Source: Circinella umbellata (lineage: Eukaryota; Mucoromycota; Mucoromycetes; Mucorales; Lichtheimiaceae). From it: 64,000 bases of DNA. The DNA lies in contig JAIWNF010000100.1 of the NCBI GenBank assembly GCA_025093555.1, positions 34,093 through 98,092 of the forward strand. The letters are read 5' to 3'. The notes under the pieces are model-generated. The model was not told where the DNA came from. It did no database searches and was given only the letters and a program-made list of their open reading frames with translations. Of this stretch, positions 1-14,365 are shown piece by piece (position 1 is the first letter of the stretch; each line of letters starts with the position of its first letter). The translations under genes were made by a program, and so were the position numbers.

Positions 1-591
1 CAAGAAGTATCAAAATTTGTACCATCTTTTAGGGTAAAACATTGTTTGTCTGTTTTTTTTCCAAACTATAAATGTATTTCATTTAAGCTAAATTTTATTA
101 TTTTTCAATTTATAGGCTTTACCATATTGGGGTAATCCAAAGGATCGTAAAGTACTTCGACAATTTTGGAATCGTAAACAACTTTATGGCCGTGATGCAC
201 CTTTTCATGTTGTCATTACAAGTTATCAACTGGTAAGAAAGAAAAAAAAAACAAGTTACATGATATTCTTCTGTATTTGGAAAAAAACAGGAGGGATTTA
301 CTGATCCTGATATATATATATTTAGGTCTTGACGGATGTGAGTTATTTCCAACGTGTCAAGTGGCAATATATGGTTCTTGATGAAGCTCAAGCTATTAAA
401 AGCTCTTCTAGTGCTCGATGGAAACAATTACTCGGATTCCATTGTCGTAATCGTTTATTATTAACTGGTACACCTATTCAAAACAGCATGCAAGGTAAAA
501 AAAAAACTCATTTTCTTTTCTATTTATTCAATATTATTTAAAAGGTAAATAACTAATCATTGGATGGATGGGGTTTTCATGTACGCATATA

Positions 592-629
<38 letters not shown>

Positions 630-3191
630 TATGGGCTTTACTTCATTTTATTATGCCAACCTTATTCGATTCACATGAGGAATTCAGTGAATGGTTTTCA
701 AAAGATATTGAAAGTCATGCTGAAAACAAAGGAACATTAAACGAACATCAATTAAGACGGTTACATATGATTTTAAAGCCATTCATGTTACGACGTATCA
801 AACGTAATGTTCAACATGAATTGGGTGAAAAGATTGAAGTAGAAGTCTATTGTGATTTGACAGCACGACAACGAGCATTATATAAAGGACTCAAACAAAA
901 GATTTCGATTTCTGAATTGTTGGAGAAGGCTACTTCTTTAAATGAAGAAAGTATGGATAGTTTGATGAATTTGGTTATGCAATTTCGAAAGGTTAGTTTA
1001 TAACTTTATATTTTATGAACTATGCTGTATGTGTGTATATTGTTTATAGATGGGGTATATTAAATATACGTTTAAACATTTTATTATTATTAGGTGTGTA
1101 ACCATCCAGAATTATTTGAACGTGCTGATGTTCAATCACCTATGGCTTTCTGTGGTTTCAGTGAAACAGGTTCATTGACAAAGGAAACTTCTTTATATTG
1201 TCCTTACTCATCTAAAAGTCATATTAAATACCATATTCCCAAACATCTTTATCGTAACGGAGGAATTTTACAAGTTCCTGGTCCTCATTCCAATGCTGGA
1301 TTTTCTACACGATACCTCGATAATTTGATGAATATCTGGAATCCAGATTATATCCATGAATCCATGTTCTCTGATGAAAAAGGTAAATATCTATCTTTAT
1401 ATATATTTTTTTATGTATCTCTTTTAAAGAAAACCGTGATAAATTTCTCTTCCCACTCGATTGTATAATGATGGATTATTTAATTTTTCTTTATTTTACA
1501 CTATAGATCCTGCATTTTCTTTCCTTCGATTTACTGATACATCACCACAAGAAGCAAGCTATTTGTTTAAAGAATCTTTAATTGCACGATGGATTTATTA
1601 TTTATCACAACGAGATAATCGAGCAAGACGACGATTTTATGCTTTGGATAATGATAATAAGGAAGAAGAACAAGATTATGATGATAATAATAGTTATCTC
1701 AATGCACCTATACATACCTATGCAAGTTTCATGATATGCGAATCAAGTACATCAACAGATAGACTTGTTATAACACCCGGAAGTGTCATGGATCATTTAA
1801 CAAGTATTGGAGATAGTATGAACTATATGACTGAACAATTCGATCAAGCTTATATTCCAGGGGTAAAGATTTTACTGGACAATTGAATACAATCTGCTTT
1901 TTTTTACTTACAAACTTGAAATTATTTTTATAGGCACGTTCTGTACCTATTGATGCAGTTTGTATAGATCGATCATTTACATTTGAACAAACCAACTTAA
2001 TGTTCAATCCATCCATTCGAGCATGTTTATTTGGTAATCCTAGTTATATCAGTACATCTCAACGACCCGAAGCCATGGAATTATCTATTGTCAAACGTAA
2101 ATCATCTTCTGAAAATCAAGGTATCATGACTATTCCAACATCAGGTCATGGTTATTCTATGATGAAGGTCCCTGCTATGCGAGATTTGATTTTGGATTCT
2201 GGAAAATTAGCTACATTGGACCGATTATTAGAAAGACTCAAGTCCGAAGGTCATCGATGTTTGGTTTATTTCCAAATGACACGTATGATTGATTTATTTG
2301 AAGAATATATTTCATATAAACAATACAAGTATTTACGTTTGGATGGTTCTTCTAAAATTTCTGATCGTCGTGATATGGTATCCGATTGGCAAACACGTCC
2401 TGAGATTTTTATCTTTTTATTAAGTACACGTGCTGGTGGTCTTGGTATTAACTTGACTGCAGCTGATACTGTCATTTTTTATGATAGTGATTGGAATCCT
2501 ACAGTAGATCAACAGGTAAGCATATATATTTATATATCAAGAATTTGAACGTATAAAGTTTACACCCAGTTGATTATAACTAAATCACCTATTTTTTTTA
2601 TTAAAGGCTATGGATCGTGCACATCGTCTTGGTCAAACGAAACAAGTGACAGTATATAGACTTATTACCAAAAGTACCATTGAAGAAAGAATTTTACAAC
2701 GTGCAAAACAAAAGGATGAAATTCAAAAGGTGGTTATTTCTGGTGGTGAATTTAAACAAGTTGACTTTAAACCACGTGAAATTGTATCCTTATTATTAGA
2801 TGATGAAGGTAAAAAAAAAATTGAAATTATTATTTATTTATTTTGTTCACTTAAGTGAAGATAACTAAACGACTATATATATTATATAGAAATGGATCGA
2901 AATCTTCAAATGCAACTTAAACGAAAAGCAGAGGAAGAAGATAAAAAGAAAGAAAAAGCTTCACGACCTACAAAACGATCCAAAAAAGCACAAGCAGTAG
3001 CTGAAAAATCATCAAATTCTGAAGCAGCTATGGAAAAATTAATGAGTGCAGGAGGGGATACATTACCGGAAGATGATTCTTCTTCTTCTGGTCCTAATAA
3101 TAGTAATAATAATAATAATGGCTCCAATGCAGCAAATAAGAAGAAGGGTAGAATCGGCCGGCCGAGAACAAATATTTCTTTTACTGGATAA
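1..3191 (+). CDS. INO80: INO80 chromatin-remodelling ATPase, C-terminal part (5' truncated by window)
   Basis: Snf2-family ATPase of the nuclear INO80 complex, which slides nucleosomes and exchanges H2A.Z. I read nine exons: 1-33, 116-232, 326-494, 627-991, 1094-1382, 1507-1862, 1934-2515, 2607-2808 and 2890-3191. Phases agree throughout and give 804 residues. Visible helicase motifs are DEAQ (motif II, in [10 protein letters not shown]), LLTGTPIQN (III), [11 protein letters not shown] (V) and DRAHRLGQ (VI). The segment [20 protein letters not shown] is typical of INO80 rather than SWI2/SNF2 or SWR1. The first exon fragment (1-33) continues from outside the window, so the DBINO/HSA half is missing. 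The C-terminus is lysine-rich and ends with an AT-hook-like GRIGRPR. Family identity is very secure; single splice sites are inferred. Confidence 0.96.
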
Positions 3192-3505
3192 AAAAAAATA
3201 AACTAAAAAAAAGATTGGCGGGAAAGCCATTCTTTACCTTTATTTTTCATCTTGTTTTATTATACATATATTTCTCCTACTTATATATATAGTTGCAAAT
3301 TCAACCTTAAAAAAATTACACATATATATAAAAGAAAACTACTACTTTATAAAATTTGTGTGTGAATAATATTAAATGATTATAACAAAAAAGAATTATA
3401 TACAACTTATCAAAAAGAAATTATTTATTTATTATTAATTGCAATTCACAAGAACAAGTTATTTTAATTATTATTATTAGTATTATTAGTATTATCACTG
3501 TTTTT

Positions 3506-4856
3506 TTAAGGTATCTCATTATAATTTCGAACGCGTCGAGATCGACGTTGACGTATTTTTTCACATCTATACAATAAACTTGTAAAGTCCTATATAGAAT
3601 TATTTTTATATATGTTAAGAAAAAGAAAATCTTTCATGTATACACATAGACACAACGGAAGATTTTATATACCTTGATAATAACATAAAGGCATCCACCT
3701 AATGTATTTCGTTGAAATGGTTCTGGAAAATAATGTCGAACCCATTTCATATGGTTCAAACAACTGTTTATATAGATAAAAAGATGATTCATGTTAATAA
3801 ATAATAAATCCTTGCTGATAATTATAATTATTACCTTCCGATCCAACTACTAATTAATGGCCACATTAATGCACCAATAATAGAAACACCTGTGTTAGTA
3901 CTAGATCGAGTTAATATCTCAAATTCACGTCGATCAAGGACACCACTTCTCTGTTCTTGTTGTGAAGAGTGCGATTGTGAACATTTGGTTCGATATCGTA
4001 AAATAAATCGAGATAATCGAAATTGTAATAATAAAAATAAATTATTATAAATCAGTCTAAATAGTTCTCCCCACCACCACCCGAAATTGATTAATAAATA
4101 TGTGGCAACTCCCTTTTTATTTTAACAATACTAAGTTAATTTCTAATAAAAATTAATGACATTTTACCTTATCCATGGGAATAAACCTATCGTTGCTACA
4201 GGGGATGGTGGCCATGAAATTTTTGTTTGATGCAATGGACTTCCTATAGCTCTTAATAATAATAATGTTGCAAAAGGTAAAAATCCATCTGCCCAACGAT
4301 ATCGAGAAGATATCAATATCACTGGAATCATGGGTAAACTAATCCAAACATGCCATGTCCATTGGGCAGGTACACCTATAAGTTGTTCACTTTGTTCTCG
4401 TCCCAAAAAATTCATTATTGTATAGGCACCATACGTGGTAGATGTCACTAATGCAGAACAACCTAGACCCAAAAGTGTTATGTAAGGAGTGGCTGCATGA
4501 ACTAAACGATCCATTGTCGTTAATACAATTAATAATTGACTTGTGTGGTCAGCAATAACATAAGGTGTTCCACATTGTGGACAAGACACTTTGGTTTGTC
4601 GACTATTATTATTTTGAGGTGATTGTATAGCTTCTGTTATTACTGTCCTTCTTCTTGCTGCTGTTGTTTTTTGATTTTCAGCAATCCAATCCAATAAACA
4701 TTGTTCATGAGAAGTTAATGAACATTGACATGGTTTTACCCATTCATTATTATGGATTGTATCGTTTTTAGTTTCTTCGTCAAAACAAATCCAACAACGT
4801 CGTCGTCCTTCTTCTTCTTCTTTTGGTGGTATTTTTGCGAAAGAAGAAGAAGACAT
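3506..4856 (-). CDS. RING-CH (MARCH-type) membrane E3 ubiquitin ligase
   Basis: Four exons read on the minus strand: 4856-4168, 4056-3835, 3763-3673 and 3589-3506. They give 361 residues with consistent phases. The N-terminus has a C4HC3 RING-CH finger: CWIC, a CQC pair, HEQCLLDWI, then CPQCGTPY. RING-CH proteins are membrane-bound ubiquitin ligases. The rest has several hydrophobic stretches: around ATPYITLLGLGCSALV, WISLPMIPVILI, FLPFATLLLL and IIGALMWPLISS. The first intron acceptor was placed at CTATTTAG so that PWI-R-LIYNNL continues as in related fungal proteins; a more upstream acceptor is out of frame. The C-terminus is basic (RQRRSRRVRNY). It converges on INO80, with 314 bp between the stop codons. 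The substrate is unknown. Confidence 0.85.
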
Positions 4857-6821
4857 AGGGTATAGTTAAATATATTATAGATATGACAAACAAAGTTTTG
4901 TTGTTTTGTGTTTGGGGGGGAAAGAGTGATGAGCTTTAGTAGTTATGGGAAGGCATAAACCCTTTTTTTTCTTACACACATAAGCTTTTTTTTCTAAAAA
5001 AAGAAAACAACTCCGATCATACAATTTTCATGCTTTTTCTTTTTCACTCCAAAATGTTTAAAAAAGGAGATGAATGGAAATACACCTTAAAATGAAAATG
5101 TTATTTACAATATAAGAACTAAGTTTCCAAGGTTATTTTTTTTCTTACTGTTATTATAATTGAAGACATTTTGATGAATATATTGAAATATATAAAAATC
5201 TTTTCGTTACTTGGTTACTAGGCATATAATAGAAGACTAAAATGGAGGGGGGAGGTGTGTTTTTTAACTTATGTTTTGGGATATACTATTTTTTTTTCTT
5301 TCAGACTTCATCAGTCAAATCATTTTCTTCTTCAACAGATGTATTTTAATTTTTTAATAGATTCTTGTTCAAATCCGTCCAGCAATCCATTTCATTGATT
5401 ACAATAAGCTTTATTTTCCGTGTTACTTTTTTTCATAAAAAAAATAGTTTTCGCCTTATCGGTTGTTGTTCTGTTTTAAATAGCTTGCATAACTGGCAAT
5501 TCAATGATCATTTTCTACAAGATGAAAGTATATTAATTTTTTTCAAAATTCAACCGTCTCTTCTATCTTTTTTTTATCCAACAATCTTACCATTATCCAA
5601 TCCAAGCTACAAAGAAATTCTAGCAGCATGACAGCACCATCTTTCACATCGGGCGTATGTATAGTATCAGGATATCGGAAAACACATACATCTTTGTCAT
5701 GTATATAATTTCTTTTACGTATCAATCAGAGACATTGAGTAAACGTAACGAAGTGGTACCTGATAAAGAATGATCGGTAATTGAACGCTTTTTCTTTGGT
5801 ATGTTGGGCATTAGAGTGTTTTTTTGAGAGTTGATATTTTCGATTCCACATGGGGTGTTTGTATGAATAACGCTAAAATCATTCCCCGTTCCAATAATAA
5901 CTAGTTTTCATATAGCATTGTTGTGTTACCCAAAACAAAAGCTCCTCAGCAAAATCATTTTAGCATTTCGAACTCTACTAATACTAGAACATATTTTGAC
6001 AATTTCACCTGTTGCTTTGCTTCGATGCTGGTAGTGTTATATATGTTGACAATACATGGAGATCAAATGTTGTACTTGTTGGATCGTTGAACTCGATATG
6101 TTGCATCTAATAAAAAAAAATTTAAATGTCTTGCTCCATTCTCCCTGACCACTCCTAGAATCCAATTCCTTATTTACCACTGCAATTGAATATATCGATG
6201 GTATAAAAAGTAAGAACTCAAAAATCATTCTCCGGTACTTGACTGTTACAGACTTGGTAACAAACAGGAGAAGTTGTGGGTCTGAATTTGGAGAGAACAC
6301 ATTAGACTAGCTAGTTCTCAATAGTCACTCCTAGACTTTGGGGGAATAATTAGTGATTTTGACTTTTGGTCAAACTGTAGGAGAACGTCTAGACTAAAAC
6401 TTTTGCTGTGAACAAGCACACTATTCAAAGGAACTTTGCTCTGGATTTGGATATGTTCCAGACTGAAGAACCTAGTAAAAATAAAATAAAAATTTATTGA
6501 CATTATATTAGGGGAGAAAAATTATTCTTCCATCAATTGCTGGTATCTTCGTACCGCGCTTTGGTGTCTGCTCGAAGCACAGTATATTGTGGTATGCACC
6601 CACACGTGCTTTACTGGTGTCCGTAAGCTGCTCAAAGTTGCTGGGCGAGTTAAAGCTTCAAATGTAAAAAAAGTGCGCAAAGATACGAAAGGCATGATTT
6701 ATTTTTTCATACCCTTTCCGCTTCTTGTAACTGTCGCAAGAATTGCTCGCCTTGATCCGAATACAAGGTATTATATATGTTTAATAGTACATTGTTATGA
6801 GTCTATAAAGATATTTCTGGG

Positions 6822-6857
<36 letters not shown>

Positions 6858-8951
6858 TTAGATGATCATTCCTTATTATAACGTACATTTTCTAAGCAGC
6901 GAGAGAGCTCAAAGTTCTTCAACCCGATGTTTTCTCTGATTAGCTACTTCTCAGAATTCGCTGCGAATATCTATTTGTGAATATTTGCCAAAAATTTAGC
7001 CATCCTGTAGAGAAGCAAACGTCTACACGTGGTATCCGAGGTAAGTTCATCACATTTAATAGTAGTAAGTTTGAATTTATAATATTGCTGTTGTAAATCC
7101 TGGTAGTTTATCAAAAGTGATAAATTATCTTTTGGGTGAAGCTTAAAATGTAAAAATATAAAAGATTAATATTTTTACCTTTTTTATCAGATCCGCGAGG
7201 ATCCCGGCACGCAGAGAGATGAAGATTATTATACAGGTTTTTCGATAACCTCCCTCAGTGAAGAGATTCATCATTACAATAACTTTTTTTTAATTGTACA
7301 AGGATCTCTATATGATTTAATGAATTTAAAGTTAATGAGTCTTTTGCTGTTGAATTACAGAGTGTAGTTGCGATTTTTTTTTTTGGATAGGGTCGGTCGG
7401 GAAGGTGTACTCTTTTTCGGTTGCGTAGAAGAAGGTTGTTGTTAATGGTATGTAAAGTTGGAGCTGAGGTTGACGATGTTGAAAACATGGTATTGATATT
7501 TATAATCCGTTGGATGTAACCATTCATTGATAACGGTTTTTGTAAATAAGGTTTAACTTGTAGAGGTTCGTGGATATAAATGAAGTGCGTGTTTTTCTAG
7601 AAAAGAAAATTACCTTTTTTGCTTTTTGAAAAAAGCACTTGGTATTTTTTGTTGTTTTTATTTGGGAACGATGCTGAAAGTAGCGCCATGACATAGAGTA
7701 GGAATAAGTAAATGTAAGTGAGATTTATTGTACGTATTTTTATAGTATATTGCATCACAAAAACTGCCCACCGGAGTTTGGCTTCCCAAACCATTTGAGA
7801 CGTGAAGGGCGTAATCTGTCAAACTTGCGATGGATGAAATACAACTGGATGGGATACAAGAGCCGAACACACCAGTCATCGCCATTTTTGCATTTCGCTT
7901 TCTTAAACTAACATCGATCGTAATTGACATCTCTCTTTGACTAAAAAGGAATCAATTATTATAATATTTGTTTTGATCATAGACGCGTTCTTTTTTATAT
8001 ACGCAAAACGTTAAAAAGGCCTAAGATTATGCTTTGGGCATCTTAAAAAGCAAAACGGCTGTTATTTAATTTGATGAAAGACTATTTATAAAGAGTAATA
8101 ATAATAATATTTAAGCATTAAAGAGAGAGAAAAAACATCTCTTGAATACCATAGACGAATGAGTGGTTGAAAAGTTAACAAATACGTACAGTATAAGAAT
8201 TAATATATGTATTTTGTACAAGAATATCTGGAAATAAAAACTCCATGAGAAAAAACTATCAGTAAATATAACGTGGATGACAAGTAAACTCGAAAATAAA
8301 TCTAGTTTTTCTTTGAAAAATGTGGTATAGATACATATGTTCTGCATCCACTTGTTCTTGGTTGACTCTGAAAAATTTACCACGAAAAAAAAATACAAGA
8401 AGATACCATTCTTTTGTTTTGTTTATTTACGCGAATATCACCACAAACTCTAACCCCAAAGATGATGGACGTGCATGTGATATGGAAATGGAACAAAAAA
8501 TCGTATTTACTTATAGATGTCAATGAAAACAAAAAAAAAGTACTCTCATCTACTTAAAAATTACTCAGCAATATCTATCTCCTGATGCCGGACCTTCTAA
8601 ATAAATCAAAATAATCTTCCAAAAGAAAGTATGTGTTACTATGAAATAGTAATAAACTCTCTGTTAGTGATAGTAACAAAAATACAGGCGTTGCGGGCCT
8701 AAATTCATTTTTTATTATTCTTTCGGACTTATGGTAACAACAAATATGCAGCATCCGAAGTAAGATAATTACAAAACAAAAAATAATTTGAGCTTTTCAA
8801 TAAATCCTTTCTTTGTTCCGTTTATTTTTTTTTTATTTCTGTTGGAGCTTCTTGTGATTTTCTTTTTTCATGGCTAATAGTTATGAATCCAGAAGCCAAA
8901 AACGCTAGTTTCGCTCAGATGAGAAAGAAGATGTGTTCTTTGGAATACATA
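4857..8951. other. Gene-poor spacer, no supported gene
   Basis: About 4.1 kb of mostly AT-rich DNA. It starts with the upstream region of the RING-CH gene (homopolymer T and A runs, a G8 run near 4915). Several 60-95 codon ORFs occur (for example 5365-5631 plus, 6589-6861 plus, 7255-7527 minus, 7658-7930 minus). I recognise none of them, they do not join through convincing introns, and they lack biased codon use. A locally GC-richer patch at about 6540-6760 and 6940-7050 could be old mobile-element debris, but no motif supports this. No tRNA was seen. Confidence 0.6.
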
Positions 8952-8953
8952 TA

Positions 8954-9500
8954 CAGTAAGGCCCCGTTAATTTCATCCATGTTTAATATCAACCCCCGTT
9001 AATTTACTTGTTTTTGTCAGGAATAGTTACAAAACATAGTGTCAACTTTCACATCCCCTTTATTTTCACTTTCACAATGATTTTGAGGGCTTGAAAATAA
9101 GCGGCCTTACAAAACATGACTTGAGGAAGGCTTTTATTGGTTCTCTATGATAAAAAAGTTAAACAAAGTTGTTTGTTTAGAAGACAGAAGCTGTAGTTGA
9201 GAATCAAGGTAACTATAACAGCTCTACTATAGTACTAATATTGAATGTATCTATGATACTCACATACTTTTTATTCAGTGATTGGTCTTATTACAAAAGT
9301 CCTCAAAGAGAAATTAACCAATAATTATGAATCAAATTAGACACCCACTAATATATACATTGATCTTTTTTATACTACTATTTTTTGAAAAACTTTTTAC
9401 CAGTTTTTACCTCCAACATAATCCACCGATAATTTCGTTCCATCGTTAATTTCACAGAATAGCCAGGAATGAAGTGCATGAAATTAACGGGGGCCTACTG
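8954..9500. mobile_element. Non-autonomous pogo/Tc1-mariner-type MITE
   Basis: A 547-bp element with terminal inverted repeats. The left end reads CAGTAAGGCCCCGTTAATTT. The reverse complement of the right end reads CAGTAGGCCCCCGTTAATTT, followed in both by CAT. Both ends are flanked by TA (8952-8953 and 9501-9502), the target duplication expected of Tc1/mariner/pogo transposition, and CAGT- ends are common in pogo/Tigger-like elements. Second copies of the GTTAATTT motif lie about 40-60 bp inside each end, suggesting sub-terminal repeats. There is no transposase ORF, so it would depend on a transposase elsewhere. The family assignment rests on ends and target duplication only. Confidence 0.8.
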
Positions 9501-9502
9501 TA

Positions 9503-12500
9503 ACTAGAGACAGAAAAAAAATAAACCATATAATATCTACAAGTTCGGCAGAATAGTACAGTTACTTCAAATAATAATAGAGGCAATGTTCTTCTTATGA
9601 ATAATAAAATAAGAGTTGAAGATCAATATTGTTTGGTTAATAAGCATATTTTCAACCGAATACGTAATGAGTGTTCTTTTTCTCCATTTGGTTTTTCATT
9701 AACAAATGGAGATATTCAAGGATTATCAAATTATCCTAGGACTGAAATTAACATTGAAAAAAGAAGTCTGACAGCAAAAACTACGCGACTTTGTGAGAAA
9801 ACTAAAGATGTAATTTGGTATAATAATTATTTTAATTAATTTTTTTTTCAAAAAAGGACGTTTTACTGTATTGCCAAACTCTCCTATCGTAAGGATGAAC
9901 CGCTACGTAATCAGTCAAGGTTTTACCATCGACTCAGATTAGACCAGGATATTCTTGATGCCGAATTTTCGGTACTGCTGGCCTCAGCTCCGTTATTTTG
10001 TTAAAAATGATCACATTTTCACTACTACCTTGGTGTTCGCTTGTATAAGGTCAGGAAGACAATCAAAGGTTAAAATAATGATTGATTTGCATTTTTTCCT
10101 CGCAACCTTGTCAAAGAATAATGACGATAATGAAAAGTAATTCTTATTATATGACTTATTACAAGTAGTTAGTAGTATAATAATTGTTATACTATTTCTT
10201 TTTGAAAAAATAAAGGTTAAATCATATTTGAATGATCACATGAGTAAACAGACTAGAACAGATTTTATTATACTTTACGTATCAATGAATAAGTAATTAT
10301 TGCTTACTGATCGAATCAAAAGACAAACGTATATTTGAAGTCCAAATAAATGATAACTGAATGAAACAAAGGACAAACGTATATTTCAAGTGTCAATGAG
10401 TGAACAATCACTGTCCAATGATTGTGCCTAATGAAGTGTCCATTCTCTTTTTGGCTTCTTATAGAATTTGGATCCATTGAAAGGGACCAAAACCTTTGGG
10501 ACCATGCGAAGAGGGGGTTAACTGTGTCAGGTCTTTGATGCCCTCCATGGTAAAAGATGATAGAGGGCAGTTTTTCTGATGAAGGGGACGGACAGCTGTT
10601 GGCCTCTCTTGATTGGGTAACAAACCAAGAAATAAAACAGTAGTTAGAACGAACCTAGGAGAAGCATAACATTAAAGAGGCTTATAAATCGCTTTGAAAA
10701 CCTTATACTAGATTTAAAAAATAAAATCAAATTCGTTGATATTGCTGCTCCATTTTTACTCAGTGAACGTCCCCAATGCCTTTAATAAATAATGGGGAGT
10801 TGACAAAACTCAAAGTACTCACATATAAGAATTTGATACGTAGTTTGTTTGAGGTACGTACCAACAAAATATAATGGCAGCTAAAAATACAAGCAACAGA
10901 AACGATTTTCTAGAAAATTCAACTTATTATGGTTATATTCACGGCTTTTATATACAGTTTATGAAAGATAACCATTTTGAAGTTATATATGCTAATTTCA
11001 GCCATTTTTGTCACGTTTTGGAAAAAAAAACAATGTCTGGGAAAGATGTTAATGTGATAGATCATGGCTAGCCATTCAGTACTGTGTAAAGAAAGTAAAA
11101 GTGAATTAGCGGAAAGTCTGTGGATTAAAAGATCACCGTGAAATCAACCTTATCGAAGAAGAGTTTGAAGGCAAGGAGTTAAATAACAGGACTCTTTGGT
11201 GCCTCCCCCCTCTGACTTATTAGTTCAGTCGATTAATTATAAATATACGACAGTAATGGGACGTCAAAATAAAATACATCCAATGCTCATATATCATAAT
11301 TATGAATGTGTCAAAAGTATAATTTATACAGTACCACATTGAAATTCTACTCTTGTGCCAAAAAAGTGGGAAATATGATTTGCATCAAAGTGTGTAGTAT
11401 AAAAAAATATCACCCAGTCCAAAGTTAAAAATTTCTTCCTCCCCATTGGCCAAATGGAAAAGCTAGGTACGCCAATCAAGAGTGTATTGAAGTTTCTTTT
11501 TAGACTATAAGATTTTGAGAACTTTAAAATTTTTCTACACAATGAAAACATTTCCCCCATCCCCCGTTAAACATGCTTGACAACCCTGAGTTGTTACACA
11601 CAACTGGTTTAATTTTCATTTGTGTAAACTTTTTTTTTTTTTACAAAGGGATGATAGCACTTTAATGAAATTTTGGAAATGATAGAGAGTAAATTATTTC
11701 TATTGTTTTACATTTATTGGTGCATATAATTTGACACCCTTTATTTAATGTATATTTCTACGTATTTATCCAAAATATACAAAGGTAATGAACTACTAGC
11801 TGAAATAGATGGATGATGGTGATAAAACTGGAGATGTCATGCTATTGTCTAATTAATTTTTTAAAAGTGAGTATAAGCCAAAGTACTAAAAAAGTTTTGG
11901 TGTTTTTCTTGAACCCGTTCCTTTTTATCTCTTTTTTTTACTTGTAATGTTTATTAAAATTAATGTTTGAAAAAGTATCATTAATATGACCTTGCTGTTA
12001 AAATTGCGGTCCTTGTGCTGGTAATGGAAGTGGTGGCAAGAATCGATCTTGGACAACCGACCTCTTTGAATAAAGGGACGTAGCTTCTTCAAAGATGGAA
12101 TTTTAAGATTCAAGTTGATTGAATATCAAGATTACCGCTAAAGCGATTCCACTTCTTAACAGTTTTTGCTTTTCTAAAAAAGAAACGACTTCACAATTCG
12201 TAAATGTTGAGTGTATTTACTGAATTGATATTCCCTATAAGTTTAACAAAAAAGGGTTGAGTGATGGTGCTTTTCTGATAAACTAGTTATCTCTGGAGTA
12301 AACAGTTTCTGTCATTATGATGATCAATGGTCCAAGACAAGTGACACTTTAGACCTTACGACACAAAATTTGGACTACTTTTATGGAATTCAAATACATC
12401 TTCTCCCAAGAATGGAAATTGACTGAGAATGTTTCCCAACCAACGTTCCATAGTGAGTCGGATCCATGTGTTGCAAAAGTTAAAATACAAGCGAAAGGTC

Positions 12501-14365
12501 CACTAGTAAATATAAATAGTTGTTGTTCATGTTGTTATTGAGGTTGCTTTACAATAATACGTTCCAATGTCCCAAACATGTCAGTAAGAATATTGGGGTC
12601 GAACAAATATAAAACTTACGCCTTTTTTTTTATTTATATATGACTACGTAGACTATATTTATATATTGCTTAGTTATTTTTTTCAATCTAAACCATCGCA
12701 GCTACTGCCGTGCTTGTTGATAAGATATGAAATTAACGCGAATAACATTCGGTTGTATTTGTTATAATACAATAATAAAAAAATAACAAGTATGAACGAA
12801 GAACAGCTTGCTTGAATTTTAATGATAATATGTAGGCGATATATATAATGCTTATATACGAACGACGTAGATCAATCAATAAAAAAAAAGCAAAGAGTAG
12901 TAGCCATATACCCGTTTTCTTGTTACATTTATTGTTTCATTAGACATCAAATCTCTAAGCATGCAACTTCAATTTTTGGGAACATGTGACATTAAAATTG
13001 CTGCCCAGCGACATTATTGGCCTGGCGACATTACTACTTGTTGAAAACCCTGCAGACAAATTCAGTTTTTTTTGTACTACATTTCCGTCACCCTTTTTTT
13101 TGTCATTAAACTCCCTCCCCCCCCCCTTTGTAACACTCAGAAGACAAAATAACTTTTATTATTAGAATACTTTTTTACAATGAAATAAACCACAGATAAC
13201 TCAAAGGCGAATTTATTTATTTATTTTGATCGCGTGCTCAATTAAGATTTTTTTAAACCCCCAACCCACATTTTACATATTCCTTACATCAGCCTCCGAA
13301 AAAGAATCATTGACTCGTTCTCCTCTCTCTCTCTCCCCCCACTAACATTAGCATTTTTCTTGAAGGATTGTATATGTGCATGCTTAAAAAAAGAAGAAGA
13401 AAAAAATGGTTAACTATACGAATGCAATATTTCAATAACAATGATTTCATTTTTTACTATTGACACTAACAGTAAAGAAGAGGGGGGGGGGAAAGGATAG
13501 CACAAGCGAGAAGTGAGGAATACCAAATTAAGATACTTGAATGATTTAAGTTATATAATTTGGATTGTGATCAATATTTATTTTTATTATTGTTATTGTC
13601 ATTTTTGTTGTATTGGGATTGATAAAAATAAAATAAAATAAAATATTATGATATTATACGTCTGTACGTACACTTTTAGAATCGTTTTTTATTATTATTT
13701 GGTTGCAGTATAATAAATAAATTATGTGGGGTTTCCCGGAAGGAAACTCTCTTTCTCTCAAGTAACAAATGTACTACGTACATCGTTTATATCCCATTTT
13801 CTTTATTCGAGTCCTTCCCCCCCCAAAAAAAAAATATAATGATTTCCTTTAAACAATAAATCTTTTATTTGTTCTTATTCCCTGTCAAAATAAAAATAAA
13901 CTTTTTTGTTGTTTCGATACATCTTTCACACTTTTGATAGTTTTACTGGAAAATAGTAACATGATTTTCTTTTTTTTGTAACTGGGAAAAAATTATAATT
14001 GGGAGTCAATGTCAAAAATAAGAGATTTTAAAGGTCAGAATCTTTTTATTTTTAGTGTTACCATACAATACATAAGATGTAGTACCAGAAAAATACCGTA
14101 TTAATATTCTTAATAGTTATATACTGTGGTTTCCCCTCTTTTGTTCTCGCCCAACAAAAAAAAAACTCTCTCTCTCTTTCTTTCTTTCGACTTTTGAATG
14201 AATACAACTTTAATTCTTTCGTTTTTTTTTGTAACTTAGATACCCTTCCATTTTATTATTTTGTTACAAAAAAAAAAGTTACCATAGAAACATAACTTTT
14301 GAGAACAAACTCCAAACTTTAACGCAACTAGAAGAGCCAAAAAAAAAAAATTCACTTTACACATT
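9503..14365. other. Gene-poor spacer upstream of the YANK kinase
   Basis: About 4.9 kb with no gene I can support. An 80-codon ORF at 9597-9839 (+) is unrecognised. Near 10323-10395 a 19-bp motif (ACAAACGTATATTTGAAGT and a one-base variant) occurs twice about 50 bp apart. A GC-richer block at about 10460-10640 has no recognisable coding motif. From 12900 to 14365 the sequence is dominated by homopolymers (C runs at 13118, a G run near 13480, A/T runs) and is the likely upstream regulatory region of the kinase gene. No TATA box or binding site stands out with confidence. Confidence 0.55.

Noticed and set aside
5340..5400. GTTCAAATCC resembling a tRNA T-loop
   Set aside because: No T-stem pairing, no D-arm, no acceptor stem.
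7255..7930. Minus-strand ORF pair as a possible two-exon gene
   Set aside because: No convincing splice pair in phase and no recognisable domain.
10323..10395. Two copies of ACAAACGTATATTTGAAGT as a possible CRISPR-like or operator array
   Set aside because: Only two copies in a eukaryotic genome and no regular spacer. Kept only as a note in the spacer entry.
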